The notes under the pieces: model-generated | The model's database searches: none | What the model was told of the DNA's origin: nothing | The model's input: the letters and a program-made list of their open reading frames with translations, nothing else | Position numbers and translations under genes: made by a program | Shown: piece after piece, positions 48,783-61,984 of the stretch | How the letters are laid out: each line of letters starts with the position of its first letter | How positions within the stretch are numbered: position 1 is the stretch's first letter | Source: Panorpa germanica | Lineage: Eukaryota > Arthropoda > Insecta > Mecoptera > Panorpidae | DNA: 64,000 bases | Assembly (NCBI GenBank): GCA_963678705.1 | Contig: OY783204.1 | Span: forward strand, 28,592,759-28,656,758 | Reading direction: 5' to 3'

Positions 48783-51325
48783 ATTAATTTCTATGAAGCT
48801 GTTTTGTTTGAAATAAAAATACAAACACCAACAATTCACTGCAGAATAAAATATAAGCTCTTTGATAAATTAAAAGTAGTTAACAAAAACATGTAACTAC
48901 ACCTCGCAAGGGACATGGCAGGTGCTTTTACAAGAGTACTTTGTAAATGTCACAGAAATAGATGAACTAAACAAACAGAAAAAAGCACTGAAATAAAATC
49001 ATAACTCAAAATATATACGTCATAGAAAACCTCACAAAAATAACAAAGAAAAATCAGAATAAAATATTTTACAAATAAAATATAAAATCTCTTATCTTTC
49101 TATAACACATGAAAAAAAACCGCGAAAATATATGCTTAAGGGTGAGAAGGGATGCAGGGTTAAGGGGTAGGCATCTCGCGAATACAATCGCTATATCTAA
49201 CAAACAAGAACAACCCTCTCGTTACGAAACACAGCGTAGAAACAGATATATTTGTAACCCCCAATTTATAAACAATGTTAAGCAAAATATCATCCCCTCT
49301 TTAGTCGCTCGCGAACGAAATCCTGAATGTGCAGTGACGTACGAAGTATCCCTGTGATAAAAATGTCTCAGGGTTAATTATTTACAAGGCTATAACACTA
49401 ACAACTATGGAATCATCGCTCTATGGATAATTAAATACTGTCTTCTCTTTTATTTCAGTTTTTTTTTTATAAATAGAATGAAGTTAGATTCAAGTATTTT
49501 CTATAAGTTAAAGGGATCAACAAAGTAGCTAAAACTAAGTCAATCATTCGCTTTATTACTGAGTCAAATATTGAGTTCTAAGTCAACGGCGAAGATAACA
49601 ATCGAGTTGTATGCATTTCACCGGCAAGACTATAATTAATGTGTTAATTTTAATGAAAGTTTATTCCAACAGTATTTTGATTTAACTAACCCTCACTTCG
49701 ATTCGTTGCTAGTGACGCCCCTGCTAATTCCATAGCATACACCATACTGTGCTACTGTAAATACTGAAAGAGCAAGTGGAATCATCAACAATTCTACCAA
49801 CCACATAATACTAAAAGTACCAGTCATGGGATTTGTGCGGTTTGATATCTTTCTCTGAATAAACATTCACGATATTACGAACACTCTAAAAACAAAATGT
49901 AATCATCTACATGTAATATTCGAGTCATATTTCGCTTACACAACGCTTTTATTAATTATTCATTTGCACTCGTGTCCTTCGATGAATGAATATCAGTTCT
50001 CTACATGGTCTAGTGATTTCTGTATTAACTATGAAGTTTGCAGCTTTAAAAATGAAGCACGAATGGATTTCTCGTTACTGTAAATAGAAAAAGTAATACT
50101 GTAGAAAGGATAGATGTAGTTTCTAGAAAATGCAAACGACTGGTGGAAATATATGAAGTATGTAAAGTAATGTAACACTTTAATTAGCTTGTGCCAAGTG
50201 TCAAACTTTTTGTATATGTTGTAAATGAACATTACGAAAGTAAATACTGATTATTATATTAATATTGATTTATGATTAATAAATAGCAAGCACATTGCAT
50301 TAGGTTAAGCACTTTTTTATTCATGCGTGCATTTGGCTGTGTTTCAACGATTCCTAGTAACACTTTTACCACCATAGTGAAAATTGCACTATTTTTTCCA
50401 TATTTCATTAAAAAGTTATTAAAGAAATTAGTTTTATTATTAAGTTTCATCTGAATTCAAAGTACTCGCAAATTAGAAATTGATATTTAAATTGAAAGTA
50501 CCACACCGTTGCAGCGCGAAGTTCACTTAAGCGAATTCTTGAATGTAAGACGTCAAATGAAAGACTTGGCACGGCTATAACTTACTCACACACACACACA
50601 CACACACGTATTATAGTTGCGCAACAAATTTCCACTAGATTAGTTTCTCATTATATTTAATATATAATAGCTTTTTAATTTATAAAGTATGAAACTTATA
50701 AAGTAATCTCAAACACTTAATTTTCCTAGTAGACTACAGAAAGCTTTTATAGAGCTTTTATAGTATATGTGTAAGTTCTACTACACTTGAAAGCTGCGAG
50801 AACTTGAAGTGTTCTTTAATACTATTAAACAATGATCACAAAAAACTTATCTGCTCCTTTTGTTTTCGGTTATAGACATTAGTATTTTTTCATATTCTTT
50901 ATGATTGGTTTCTTGTGAATGCTTTTCCACGCTTTTCCGTTTCAAGGAGTTAAAGAGTTTGCGTTATAAATGATGGAGAAATGACGTAGTTAACGGTGCG
51001 TACTTGATTATTGAATTAATAGTTTTATAAAAATAATGTATTAATCAAAAAACTCTTATGGTATGGCATGGTATGTAAGAAGTACTTATCTGGAAAACCA
51101 TTAAAGATACATAATGTAATTTATGGCGTGGAAAACCTTTAAGACTTCATTTTCTTTCGTATGGTTTGCTACGACGACGACTACGACTATATCTACAATA
51201 AAATACTCGTATAGAAAAAGTTTTTCTTTCTTGGTTATTTCAACCTAGGTTATTATCTAGAGAAAGGGAGGGGGGAATCTTCGTTATAGGAAAGTTGTTA
51301 GGGAAAAGTTTTTCTTAAGAGTACG

Positions 51326-51328
<3 letters not shown>
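48783..51328. other. A+T-rich non-coding stretch, 2.5 kb
   Basis: Holds an 82-codon polar open frame (49109-49357, +) with no recognised motif, a hAT-like right end (GACGCCCCTG at about 49715) without a visible partner, and an AC microsatellite (50587-50607). Confidence 0.45.
50587..50607 (+). repeat. (CA)n microsatellite
   Basis: About ten CA units followed by CGTATTATAG. Confidence 0.85.

Positions 51329-51416
<88 letters not shown>
51329..51416. repeat. (TA)n microsatellite, about 40 units
   Basis: An almost uninterrupted TA run of about 80 bp with one phase change near 51410. Self-complementary, so it can extrude as a cruciform and is likely length-polymorphic. Confidence 0.95.
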
Positions 51417-51654
51417 GTTGTTTCCTAATATTCTAAAGAGATATTTTGAAAACCATAAATAAACATTTTTCATGTATTTCTATTACTATTAGTTTTTAAA
51501 CCTAAAGCTAATGTACATCAGCACAGAAGCGTACCAAGAACGGACGATTACGTCGCACATAAGCCCCAAAAACTTGGATATTATGACTAAATACAGTTGA
51601 TTTCGCGTCGGACCTAAACAAGAAATAATTCCAGATAGGTAGAAATGCAATGAA

Positions 51655-51950
51655 CTTGTGTCCTCATTTTTTAGTGGTCGATTTTTCAATTGTTGATTGA
51701 AATTGATGTTAATAAATGTGTATTGACGTGTCTATTTTATTAAATATCTAAATATTGACGGAGATATAGCACTTAAAAAATTGAATTGTAGTTTTAGCGC
51801 CAGAAATGGTCGGCCATATTTGTATGACGTGAAATGCATTTAAGCGTCAGTTATTTGTTGAGCTGTTTGTAGCTGTTGGTAGTCGAAATAATCAAGTCAA
51901 ATTGAAATTTTATTGTTTCTTGAAATAGCTGTAAATAATATTTGATATTG
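51655..51950 (-). repeat. Dispersed repeat I, copy 2
   Basis: The reverse complement aligns with 33244-33571, sharing TGCATTTCACGTCATACAAA and the CAATTGAAAAATCGACCACT block. It has about 35 bases (near 51732-51768) not in copy 1 and lacks the 33300-33355 block. Confidence 0.75.
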
Positions 51951-54900
51951 CGGTACGTCACTGCATCTACATTACTTTAATATTATTTTAATTACATTTT
52001 CATTGCGAACCGTATACAATAACACAAAGCGAACTACGTGTATACGTGTTATTTATCATAGGCAAAAGTCATCAAAGCAATTTCCAACTAAAAGTGAATT
52101 TAATTACAAAAAGAGTTTGTAAAAAATATTAATTTCTGAAGTTTTCTCGTTAGGTATTTAAAACTGTACAACATGTTTATCAAAAAGCGCTGGAAAATAC
52201 TTAAAATTAACGAGATATAGTTGAACTAAAATTAAATATACTTAACTTTAACATATAATTAAATTTATTAAAAGTTATTTCCAATAAAAGTTTGATAAGA
52301 TACATTCATCGACCAATTTAAACTCTGTCAACGTAGCACTCGTAGAACCAGTCGTAGCACTTCATTTATGAACAAATGACTTCATCTGGTGCACATTTGT
52401 GATTTCTGTAGTACCTCCTTTACGCTAATTATCTGATTTTATTTGCATTATGGATCTAGTAAGTACTTATTCTAATGATAATGTATAGACGAGCTTTAAA
52501 GCTCACTCAAATAATTTATATATGTCCATAAAATAAAATAAAATGTAAAATTAGCTACACAACAATTTTGTACTCGAAGCCAGGTAACGAAACTTGCATT
52601 GCACGAGTATTTCTATATAAATTAACGTTGGATTTAGCTTGTAGCAAGTGTAAATCTAAATAGTTTATTTAGAAATTATCGCAAATTCAGTGTTCACGAA
52701 AACAGGTAACGGTTGAATCAAACGATTAGACCCGCTCATTTCATAGGAGCGGTTACATTTAGTGAAGCAATAGAACATTAGAAGAAGAAGAAGTAGTGAA
52801 GTACGCGTATATATTTGAGTCACCCTTACAAAACGTCCCCTATTCGCCAGCATCTCAGTTCCGCGGTAAAAAGTCATTAATTTAAGCCACAGACATAGTG
52901 GCAGAACGCCCGCTGAACTTCTCTTATACAAAGCGATGTAATACCTCTAGTTTCACCAGGGGCGAACTAGGAATACTTCAACACAAAGGAAATTGTATGA
53001 GATTAAAGTGTGTGGTAAGAATCCGGCCCTGTGTACCTTCTACATCTTGTAACACTGAATATAGAACTCGAACACCACTACAGAAGTACTAAGAAATGAA
53101 GAAAAGAGAAATCGTAGCTGTTCTAGAAGCTCTTAGTAGGCGTAGAGGGCGTACAACTACTATTTGGAATAGTTGTACTCTAGGGGTAGTATTTTACTTC
53201 ATCCCTTATGCCTCTAACAATGATTCCATAACATAAATGTAGGTGATATCTGGATATACAAGGAACTGTGTTGAAAAAACTCTACTTAGAGTACAAAGAG
53301 ATTGTTTTCAGGATTAGCAAGCAAGCAAACACAGAATTGTTTTGTATGTATGGTATATTTTAAGGTGAAACGATACGTGGCCATTTTTGACTCGCAAAAT
53401 ATAGATGGCGATACTATTAAGCAGGTTAAATATTATCAAAAAACAATGTTTTTTATGCTTAAATCGTTTTATGTAAGTAACTATAAACGCGAATCAAAAT
53501 CTAAAGCAGCAATTAGTTAGATGAATAACGTATTTCATTTTAAGCTTTCTTCCACTGACTTTTAATGAGTTGGAACCGCAAAAATAACTTTTGAAAATGA
53601 ATATTGCTATATTTTCTAGTTAAATTCCAATTTTTATATGACTGCTAACATTTCCAAGGGTTTGTCATAACTTTTATAACCTTTATTATGGTTCTCAAAC
53701 TTACGCTTAAGACTTAAAAATATATAGAGTATTCGATAATGTCACAGTCATATAAAAATTAGAATTTAACTAGATTTGAAACAGCTCTGTATGTGTGAAT
53801 TAAATGCATAATAGAATTACTAAAATTTTAGTTTGAAATAGTTTTATCAAGGAACGGTAATGCTCTAATAAAGACTTATTCCTTCACTTCCAGAGATTTC
53901 TTCGAATAGTTTTAAAGCTTCTTTAAGATAAAACAATTTGCTTTCTTTGCACATACATCCCAGACAAATCGTCTAAGAACGAGCTAATGTAACTTTGATG
54001 GTTTTGAATTTTCCAAGGTTCAAATGATGAAAAACCAAACTACATAATTTTTGCAGAAATTAGAGCTTACAAAAAAAAGAACAATACAGCAAGCAAGGCG
54101 TCCTCGTATATAGTGTTAGATTTAACGTGACCAGTAATGTGTCTGTGAGTGTAGGAAGCAAAGAGGGGTGAAGAGGGGTTGCACAGGGAGAGGTAGAGTA
54201 ATTACCCGTACAAAACATAAAGATAAGCTTTAGTTATGTGAAAGTGTGAGTGTATTCTGTGTTGTGTCCATATCCATACTACCCCTACGTTAAATAGAGT
54301 AAGGGGTTGGGGTTGAATCCACACGTAGACTATGTCTACATTATGAACAATGAAATTAAATATAATACAAAAAGTACCAAGCGAACTGAAAGGTTCAGTA
54401 AATCTTTGTACGCTGACTGCGTGATGGGTAATGGTCAATAGTCAGGATGCGGCTATTAAAAAGGCATTATTAATTGACCTATACAGTAAACAATATGTTG
54501 AAATGGAACTAGAGTTCTTTGATGAACTAATAGTGAACTCATTGTTAATTCCAATTCGTCCTTTGAAGTCATTTCGAACTCCATACGAGCTTGAGTTCGA
54601 TAAATGTCAACTTCTATATTTTATTCAAGTGAACATAAATAGCATGCCTTTCTAAGTAGATGATAGGAGCACAATTATGATGTCAAAAGCTAGTAAATAA
54701 TTACTAGCATTGCTCAGAGATGTTTTCTGATCCAATTATCTTATATTATGAATCTTATTATAACAAAAAAGCAACTTGTAGTAGCCCTAAAAATATATTT
54801 AAAACACACCACACAAAGTTTGTGTACAAAAACTTTCTATTACTACAGTAGTCATCCTTTTGAAAATCTTGTAAATGCCCACTGACTATAATCTGATACG

Positions 54901-57170
54901 GAAGGTACTTTTCCAAAAGCCAAAAGTATGTTAGATATGTGTTATTTTAAGCGTAAATAATATAAATGTATAATAAAGTCTGACAGGCTTACTGTCAGTT
55001 GGATGTTCGTCAGTAGAAAAAACATTACTTTTAATTTATTTACAAATAATTTTACGAACGTTGGTAAATAAAAAAATGATGTTTTAATTAATTTGTTAAA
55101 AGAAAAAATTGCAAAATCTGTTGAAAGGGTTATTTTGAAAAGGTAATTCTATCTTGCTGTGACCATACGTGGTTTTAACAGAGTATTTATAACTACTTAT
55201 ATTTATGAAAGATTTACCAATAATTTTTGGACGTTAAAAAGGACTTTTAAATTTATCCTAAAAATTAATAATCTTAATAAAGCTTAGTTTTATGAGTGTC
55301 CTAATGCGTAAAGGGGCAGTCCCATTTATTTATATCCAAACACAACTCAATTGTACATCTTCTTGGTGTACTAAAATCACTTTTTCAGAGCCAGTAAGTC
55401 TTTAAATTTGTTCCGCTATAGAAGCTTCCCAACAAGATCTACAGCGATAAAAAAATGGTAATATTTCGATGCCTTTTTCTTCTCATGTCTTATGTTATCA
55501 ACTCTTGTTCATTCTGATTCAACGCCTATAGCGACCGCTCCCTCAAGTCCAACTACAAATACATTTTACTATTGTGATCCATTACACCGATTTTGATTTT
55601 TATCTAAATTGTAGGGGTCTTTATTTTTCGTAGGTTACACCAAACTACAACTATTTCTTCCCCTTTTAGAAAATCTTATAAATATCCAAGGTATCATACA
55701 TGTCACCACTTTAAGTTTAAGTCATTCCTTCTTCCATCAATCCTGCTTCCTAATTCTTGTCTTCACATTAGAATGTAAGACACAGGGGTTGGTGGTTAGA
55801 GTGAGGGTTTATCTACTTAAGGGTCCCTTAGAATACATTGCGGTTGACCGCTTAATATGCTGACACGGTCATTTTTCACCGGGAAACTCAATGTCATTTC
55901 TTACGAATTTTATTACTTCTTTATCTTAGTTTGAAAGAACTACAAAATAAGTTTTGTTAACAAATATATTTGTATCTGCAAGTGTTAAGCGTTATTGTAG
56001 CCGTAAAGGGGCTTAGTAGTGATATAAACACCGATTACTCGAAAACCGTAGCAGATAATTAAAAATAGTTTTCAATTTCGAAATCAGTATAAAAAACTAG
56101 GTTAGAAAATTTGTACCATATATTCTTTTCTTTGTCGATTCGAAACCAGTATAATTTATGATCAACCCATTCAGGAAATGTCGGTTCTGACCACTATACC
56201 AATAACGTTATCTTAAGTAAACAAAATAATAGTAAATTATAAATTTTTACGAACGGAATTTCATACTCATAAATTTATTTTTGCAGAAAAACAATGGCAG
56301 GAAAAAACAGAACCATTTTTTAATGTAATATATAACACTCACATTATCATCATGTCCTTTTTATCCTGCTTGATATCCTATAGCTATATAATATTAAAGT
56401 TATATATTTTTTCTATTCTTTTCTATACATTGTACTAATTTCATATTGTAATAATTTTCATTTCGTTGTATATTTTGTCACCCCTACTCGTTCACCATCC
56501 CCCTCTCACTATTTATATCGCTTATGATATATTTCTCGTTTTATCTGTGTCCGGGAGTCCCTGGCCGTAAACCAGGACCTGTCTACTGGTCGCAGCATCC
56601 ACATTCCAGGATTCACGATTTCGGGAATTCAGGAACACCACACCAAGTAGATTGTAGAGAATACAAGATAATTATTACTGTTATTCGCTAAATATTACGT
56701 AAAAGAAATTGTTATATCTTTCTTCCATTCACAATATACAAACAATCAATATATTTAAATACAAATATTACAAATAACACAGATAAATAAATATTTGTTT
56801 AAATTATGTTAGGGAAAATGTAATAACATGCATAAAAACAATTTAGCAAAAATGAATAAACAAACAAATATATTAGAATCTTTGTTATTTTAAACAAACT
56901 CTATATTAAAAATACATATTTTTGTGCAAAAATATTTAAGAAACAAAAACACAGTATTTGTATTTAAACTCATTCGTTGTCTACCACGAATATACTCGTA
57001 TTTCGAATTGAAAAGACTGAATTGTGTGACTTGAATTGAATTGTTTTTCTGAACAAAAACATCATGTTTACATCAAAGAGCAGTTCTTAAAACATTTTTG
57101 TCTTTTGTTGCTGTTTTAGTAAACAAAACACATTCCCATCTGGAGTCGATAAAGATCACGGTTGTTGTTT
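51951..57170. other. A+T-rich non-coding stretch, 5.2 kb
   Basis: No certain gene. It includes the 54431-54655 open frame, a small perfect fold-back GTAGAC-TAT-GTCTAC near 54326, and hAT-terminus-like words (CAGGGGCGAACTAGG near 52957) that lack a partner. Confidence 0.45.
54431..54655 (+). CDS. Unidentified 74-codon open frame, doubtful
   Basis: It starts ATG-GTC-AAT and ends TAA. The product starts MVNSQDAAIKKALLIDLYSK and is later acidic and hydrophobic (MELEFFDELIVNSLLIP), with more varied third positions than neighbouring chance frames. I recognise no domain, signal peptide or splice context. A chance frame or a decayed element piece is at least as likely as a gene. Confidence 0.12.
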   Translation: MVNSQDAAIKKALLIDLYSKQYVEMELEFFDELIVNSLLIPIRPLKSFRTPYELEFDKCQLLYFIQVNINSMPF

Positions 57171-57173
57171 TTA

Positions 57174-57398
57174 GCCTGCTTGGTTTGAACACGCAGTTTT
57201 GTTTTTTGTGAACATTTGCGCTTGTCAGTTGTTGTTTATCACGTTTATAATTTTTATAGGACACACAGAAACACTAAATACAAAACCAGTCTGTTTTCGA
57301 AAAACAGAACTGTTTTACAATAAAATAAAACATGATTATGTTTTGTTTTTTGACAACAAAACTGTTTTCAAAACTGTCTCTCTGGTGTGAAACCAGCA
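57174..57398. mobile_element. Possible TIR element flanked by TTA
   Basis: The left end GCCTGCTTGGTTTGAACACG resembles the reverse complement of the right end, TGCTGGTTTCACACCAG, with gaps. Both arms continue into CAGTTTTGTTTT-like sequence. TTA lies directly outside both ends (57171-57173, 57399-57401), a length seen with PIF/Harbinger-type insertions. No second copy in the window. Confidence 0.35.
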
Positions 57399-57405
57399 TT
57401 ATATG

Positions 57406-59302
57406 AAGGAGAGTGTACGAATGTTTTCAATGATGCAAACAAAAACTAACATATGCAAATCATCCCAACTACTAGTACTACTCAGAGGTCAGCATCCTTC
57501 CCTTCACACCCTCCTCCTCCCTCGTCATTAGTAGACGTCTATCATAACAAACCTGGACCACTTTAGACCACGCTAAAGTGTTTTCCTATGTCTATTTTTT
57601 GGTCATTAACACAGACGATTCAACTTAGCTACATAAATTCACATCCTAGTGGTTTTTCTATTAGATTTTGTTTGAAATCCTCCTCCGTTCTTCACTTTCC
57701 CCGTCTTACTCCTTATACCCCTTGCCATTAACATATTCTATTCTATTTTATTTGTCCTGTTTCAAACTATAAGTACATTTATTTCTATAATAAATTAATA
57801 AATGTCTGTCCTATGTCCACTAGACATAAATTATAGAGTTGCTCATTTATAATCGACTTTTGTTTTTAACATGACAGTTATTAATATGACGTCATCATGA
57901 TCGCGAAAATATTTGTATAATATCTCATTTATTATACAGACTGTTTTAAATGAGACGATACCATTTCAAACTAAGATATCTTACAAATTAAAAATTAAAA
58001 TGAAAAGTTTTTCTAACTGTATTGTAGTAAGAATATTCAAAATGAAATTGGGAGGCCCCAAAGCGTGGTACTATTATCTTATTGCATATACCAGCAGTTA
58101 AATATACAGTATGCTAGAGTACCAGTTATTTATCTTTGAAACAGCAAATGCTAAATTAATTGAATATAAAATAGCTCATTCAAAATAAATGTAAGTACTT
58201 GCAAAAACTAAATGGTTAGTTTTTATTCCTGTCTTACAGATGGCGGTACTAGTTTATTAAGTTATAAATAAATTACTGTAAGAAATAGCAAAAGAAAAGA
58301 ACAAGAATTATGCAAACATAGACATAAATAAACAAAATAAATGAAAAATAAGGTTATGTTAAGTAAATATTGTTAGGTTGTCTAGTTCAAGTATTTTGTA
58401 AGAACTACAGTACTCCTGGTATATGTTGAACAGTTATAAAAAGGAGATAGATGTGTTATTCTATCTTTTGCATTGTTTATTATATAGAACTGACTAAAAC
58501 ATCTTGGCAAGTGGTAATTTATATTCTCTAGTTTCTAAATACTACCATTAACTCCCTTAACTTATCACGTTCCTATTTAAAATACCAATTAATTTCAAAT
58601 TAGTATAAAAGAACACAGCTGTTTCCAAAATGGAAATCACTAATTTAAAAACTGCGAAAATATTATTAATAATTATATAAAATTATAAAACACATTAATA
58701 ATAAATTAAATAAATACTAAACGATCAATTTGTTATAAAACGTGTTAAAATGTTTGCATATATATCAGGCTAAATACACTAAATATAAATTAATCATTAT
58801 ATAATCCACATAGCATAGCGAGTATGTACATAATTTTTACCCCTGGATATAGATATAAAGCGGTAAAGCTTTAAAATACAACAAAAGCAAGCCAGAGCAA
58901 TTAATATCACAGAACCACGTTCATAATTACCATAAAAATTAATTATATATGAGAATTAATTTCCATAGCTTTAGTATTTCATTAAAAAAAATACAGAGAT
59001 TTTTTTTATTCGTATTCATTCATATTCTGGTTCCATGCAGCCAGCATACGTGTTTATCTCAGTGTTCATGGAGGCTTGTTGTAGGCTTTGCATTCAATTC
59101 CAGGCTCATGATTCTCCAGTTCCAGCAGAGCACCAGTTCCTCGCGTGCCCCGGCAGAGGGCCATGGACACTGAGCACAGCCACAGCAGCCAGGTTACACA
59201 TTTATCACTTCTGTAATGTATGCCTGCATAAACTGCAGGTGTTTGTAACCTATAGTTTGCGAGCGTGTAAATCATTCTGTTATTGTTGTACCCTTAATTA
59301 TA
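57406..59302. other. Non-coding stretch with a GC-rich island at its end
   Basis: Mostly A+T-rich without features. The last part (about 59030-59270) is clearly richer in G+C and directly abuts dispersed repeat H copy 2. Overlapping open frames on both strands there are probably a by-product of the base composition. Confidence 0.5.
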
Positions 59303-59821
59303 TTATTATATTATTATTTTACAACATATTAAGTTTATTGTGTATAAATTTGAAGTTGATTGGAGTTAAACTGTCTGAGATATAGAGTTTTAAATCTTCA
59401 CCTCTCTGGTCTGCTTTCGTGTTACTTTGACACTTTTAAATGCGGTTTCTCACACTTAGGTTTTTCAGAGTCGGTTCCTTATTTCGGTGTTTTATTTTTT
59501 AATTTTAACAAGCAATTTAAAAAAGGAAAAACGCTACAGCGTTACCTGCAGAAACTTATCAACTAATGAAATCATTTTGGTTTTTCGATTTCAGAAAATC
59601 CAGTGATGAGGTATGAGTGGCACAGCGAGGTTACTTTTTTTCGTGACCTCTGCGAAAATTCGCTGTCAATGTCTCATTTCTTGATATTTATTTATGAAAA
59701 TTTCGCAAAGTATTCTTCAAATGTCATTTTATCATGTAGTAATTATAGAAATAATTATATATTAACTGTGTCGTTTAAAAAATATTATCGAAAATATGCT
59801 TAATTTATTCGTTTTGACCTT
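59303..59821 (+). repeat. Dispersed repeat H, copy 2
   Basis: Inverted relative to 17308-17942. It contains a 66-codon frame (59603-59803, MRYEWHSEV ... SCSNYRNNYILTV) that aligns with the minus-strand frame 17305-17526 of copy 1. The differences are not obviously concentrated at synonymous sites, so I do not call it a gene. Confidence 0.75.
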
Positions 59822-60298
59822 AATGACCATGATTCGTGACGGGGTGTTTTAAACTATTTGAAGCACGCGAATATTATATTTGCAACACCTGTAATATAGT
59901 CCTGCGGTAAAATATACACATATTCATATACGTATATTCCATTATTATGATGTTTTAATTAATTTAAATAATGAATTATAGTTTCATATTAAATATATGT
60001 TTAAAATCAATTCATGTTTTTAATTTATTGCTAAATAAAAATAAAATATCAATACAAAAAGCAATTTCAATTTACGAGTTTACTGGCTGTATTTATATGC
60101 ACTTTGTATGTATGTGTATATATGCAAAGTGGTGATTTTATGAAATATAATCCGCGTTGAATATTAAAAAGAAAAAAAAAACACAACAGAGTATGTACTT
60201 GAAAATGCAAAGAAATATTCACACTATGAAATATGTTGGTTGCTTTGTATATACTCAAGTTATTAAACTATATTTTACACAATAAATATATTCATTTA

Positions 60299-61086
60299 CA
60301 TTGACGGCGGCAGGATTATTTTCAGGGGGTGCATGCTCAGTGTTCATACTAAAAGTGTAGAGGATAAGGCTGATTTCATTGGCCAAGCTAGCTGCTTCCT
60401 GTAATAACTATATTTCATATTTTATAAAATCAGATATGAAAGCTGAGGTAGAAAAAAATGAAATGAAAAATTGGCAACACAAGTGGAATAATTCTGATAA
60501 AGGTAGAGAATTTTATAAAATACCAATACTGAAACGTAAGCCATGGTTTGCCAAACTTAAATGGCCAAGAAGATTAATAACAATGACCTCAAGACTAAGA
60601 ATGAATCATACTAGAGCTCCGAAACATCTAGCAAGAAACAAAATCATTCCAAACCCTAAATGCGAATGTGGTGAAGAGGAGGCAGATCCTAACCACATTC
60701 TGTGACAATGTAAAAATACAGCAATGGCAAGAAATGGACTCCAAAGGGCGGTGCTACAGACTTCGCAGACGCTTCTTGTTAACACCGCCTTTTTAATTGA
60801 GAAACCGAAATTTATAAAAGCAGTGGTCATGAATAGATCATTCTTGTTGTCTGGATATAAAGTATTAGAAGAAGCAGAACAATATTATGGGCGATAAAAG
60901 GCTACGTACCTAGGAAGCTCGAGAAATTATACATAAAAAAAAACACTGAATTCATTGACAAATTTGGACAACATAAGGTAATCTGTAAGCTTATATTCAA
61001 TTTTACTTCTTAATTTTTTTCTGTGTATTTTCTATCACGAAAGGGGGGTGCAAGTGTCCTCCTAGCACCCCCTCGCGACGCCCATG
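60299..61086. mobile_element. hAT-like remnant containing a family C LINE
   Basis: The left end CATTGACGGCGGC and right end (reverse complement CATGGGCGTCGCG) are similar. Both are followed by a GGGGGTGC word (left about 60323, right about 61060), and the right side also has a GGGGGTGC/GCACCCCC hairpin. Flanking octamers TTCATTTA / CTCGTATA agree at 5 of 8 positions. Removing the LINE and its duplication leaves about 210 bp, a MITE-like size. Confidence 0.45.
60384..60945 (+). mobile_element. Family C I-like LINE, longest copy, with TSD
   Basis: This copy keeps about 560 bp. It encodes KLAASCNNY (like the end of an RNase H domain, LAKxA), then GREFYKIPILKRKPWF, RLITMTSRLRMNHTRAPKHL, and the zinc motif CECGEEEADPNHIL with a TGA at 60703-60705 where the 37 kb copy has TGG. 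It then continues CKNTAMARNGLQR to EQYYGR, a stop and a short A-tail (60935-60943). CTGATTTCATTGGC (60370-60383) and CTGAATTCATTGAC (60946-60959) match at 12 of 14 positions as a target duplication. The zinc ligands C, C, H, C are intact. Confidence 0.85.
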
Positions 61087-61094
61087 CTCGTATA

Positions 61095-61984
61095 CATGTA
61101 TTTATGATATTGCTTCAAGTATATTTAAAGAGATTAATACGAAACAACAATACAGAACTTGAAAAACAAAAGGAAACAAACGCAAGACATTAATATAATT
61201 ATGATTAGGGTAAATATGATACGATACGAGTATGATATCCTTTTGTGAATCTTTTGTTGAATTGAATAAAACCGTTGGAAGTATTTAAGGTAAAATACAC
61301 AAATACAGAAATGTAAAGTAATGGGAGGGTGGTTGCAGAGTGGGGTGTGAGTGGGAGTGTGAGTGGTGGCTTACATCTTACAAGATGTAGAGGATGTTAT
61401 TACCTGGAAATGAGATGTCATATCTTTAGAAATATTCTGCTTGTTCTTCTTCTTCTCCTTGACACGTGCGTATTGTACGTTTGTACCGCAGGTCTTTGGT
61501 ACGATGGAACGATGGAAGGATGGTAGAGGCCCAAACGTTAACAATAACCGCCACTTCAAATGAAATGGAATTTTTGGGGACGTGCTTGACAATTAGAGAA
61601 TTTATTTTATTTTATAAATAGGGTGCCTCAAAAGAAAGTTTCCATTTAAGGTCGGTACACAAAAGTAATGAATTTCAGTAGAGGAACTAGGCGGGTTCTG
61701 TAAGGTTTTGACTGTGGTATGAATATGGAGTAAATAGATTATTGACATTATTTTATCTATGTAAATTATTACCTCTTCTAAACGAGACTTCTAAATTTCT
61801 GAACACTTTGTGTTATCGTCAAAGTATTTTAACAAAATTAATATTATTTATTGTAATATTTTTGCCATTAGGCACTACATTCTTCCGCCTGAAATCCATA
61901 AATTATATATCATTGTGCTTAATTACATTTCAAAAGATTTAATTACATTATAATTCCAAAAGAAAAAAACCTACACCTCTTGTC
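61095..61984. other. A+T-rich non-coding stretch
   Basis: No gene. AGGGTGCCTCAAAAGAAAG at about 61620 resembles a mariner-type terminus without a partner. Confidence 0.5.

Noticed and set aside
49109-49357. 82-codon polar open frame (RVRRDAGLRGRHLANT...)
   Set aside because: Suggestive composition but no homologue recognised, no splice or promoter context, and the region reads more like repeat DNA.
49712-49725. GACGCCCCTG, possible right end of a hAT element
   Set aside because: No matching left end upstream within a plausible distance.
52890-52985. hAT-terminus-like words AGTGGCAGAACGCC and CAGGGGCGAACTAGG
   Set aside because: Both read in the same direction and no complementary end is present.
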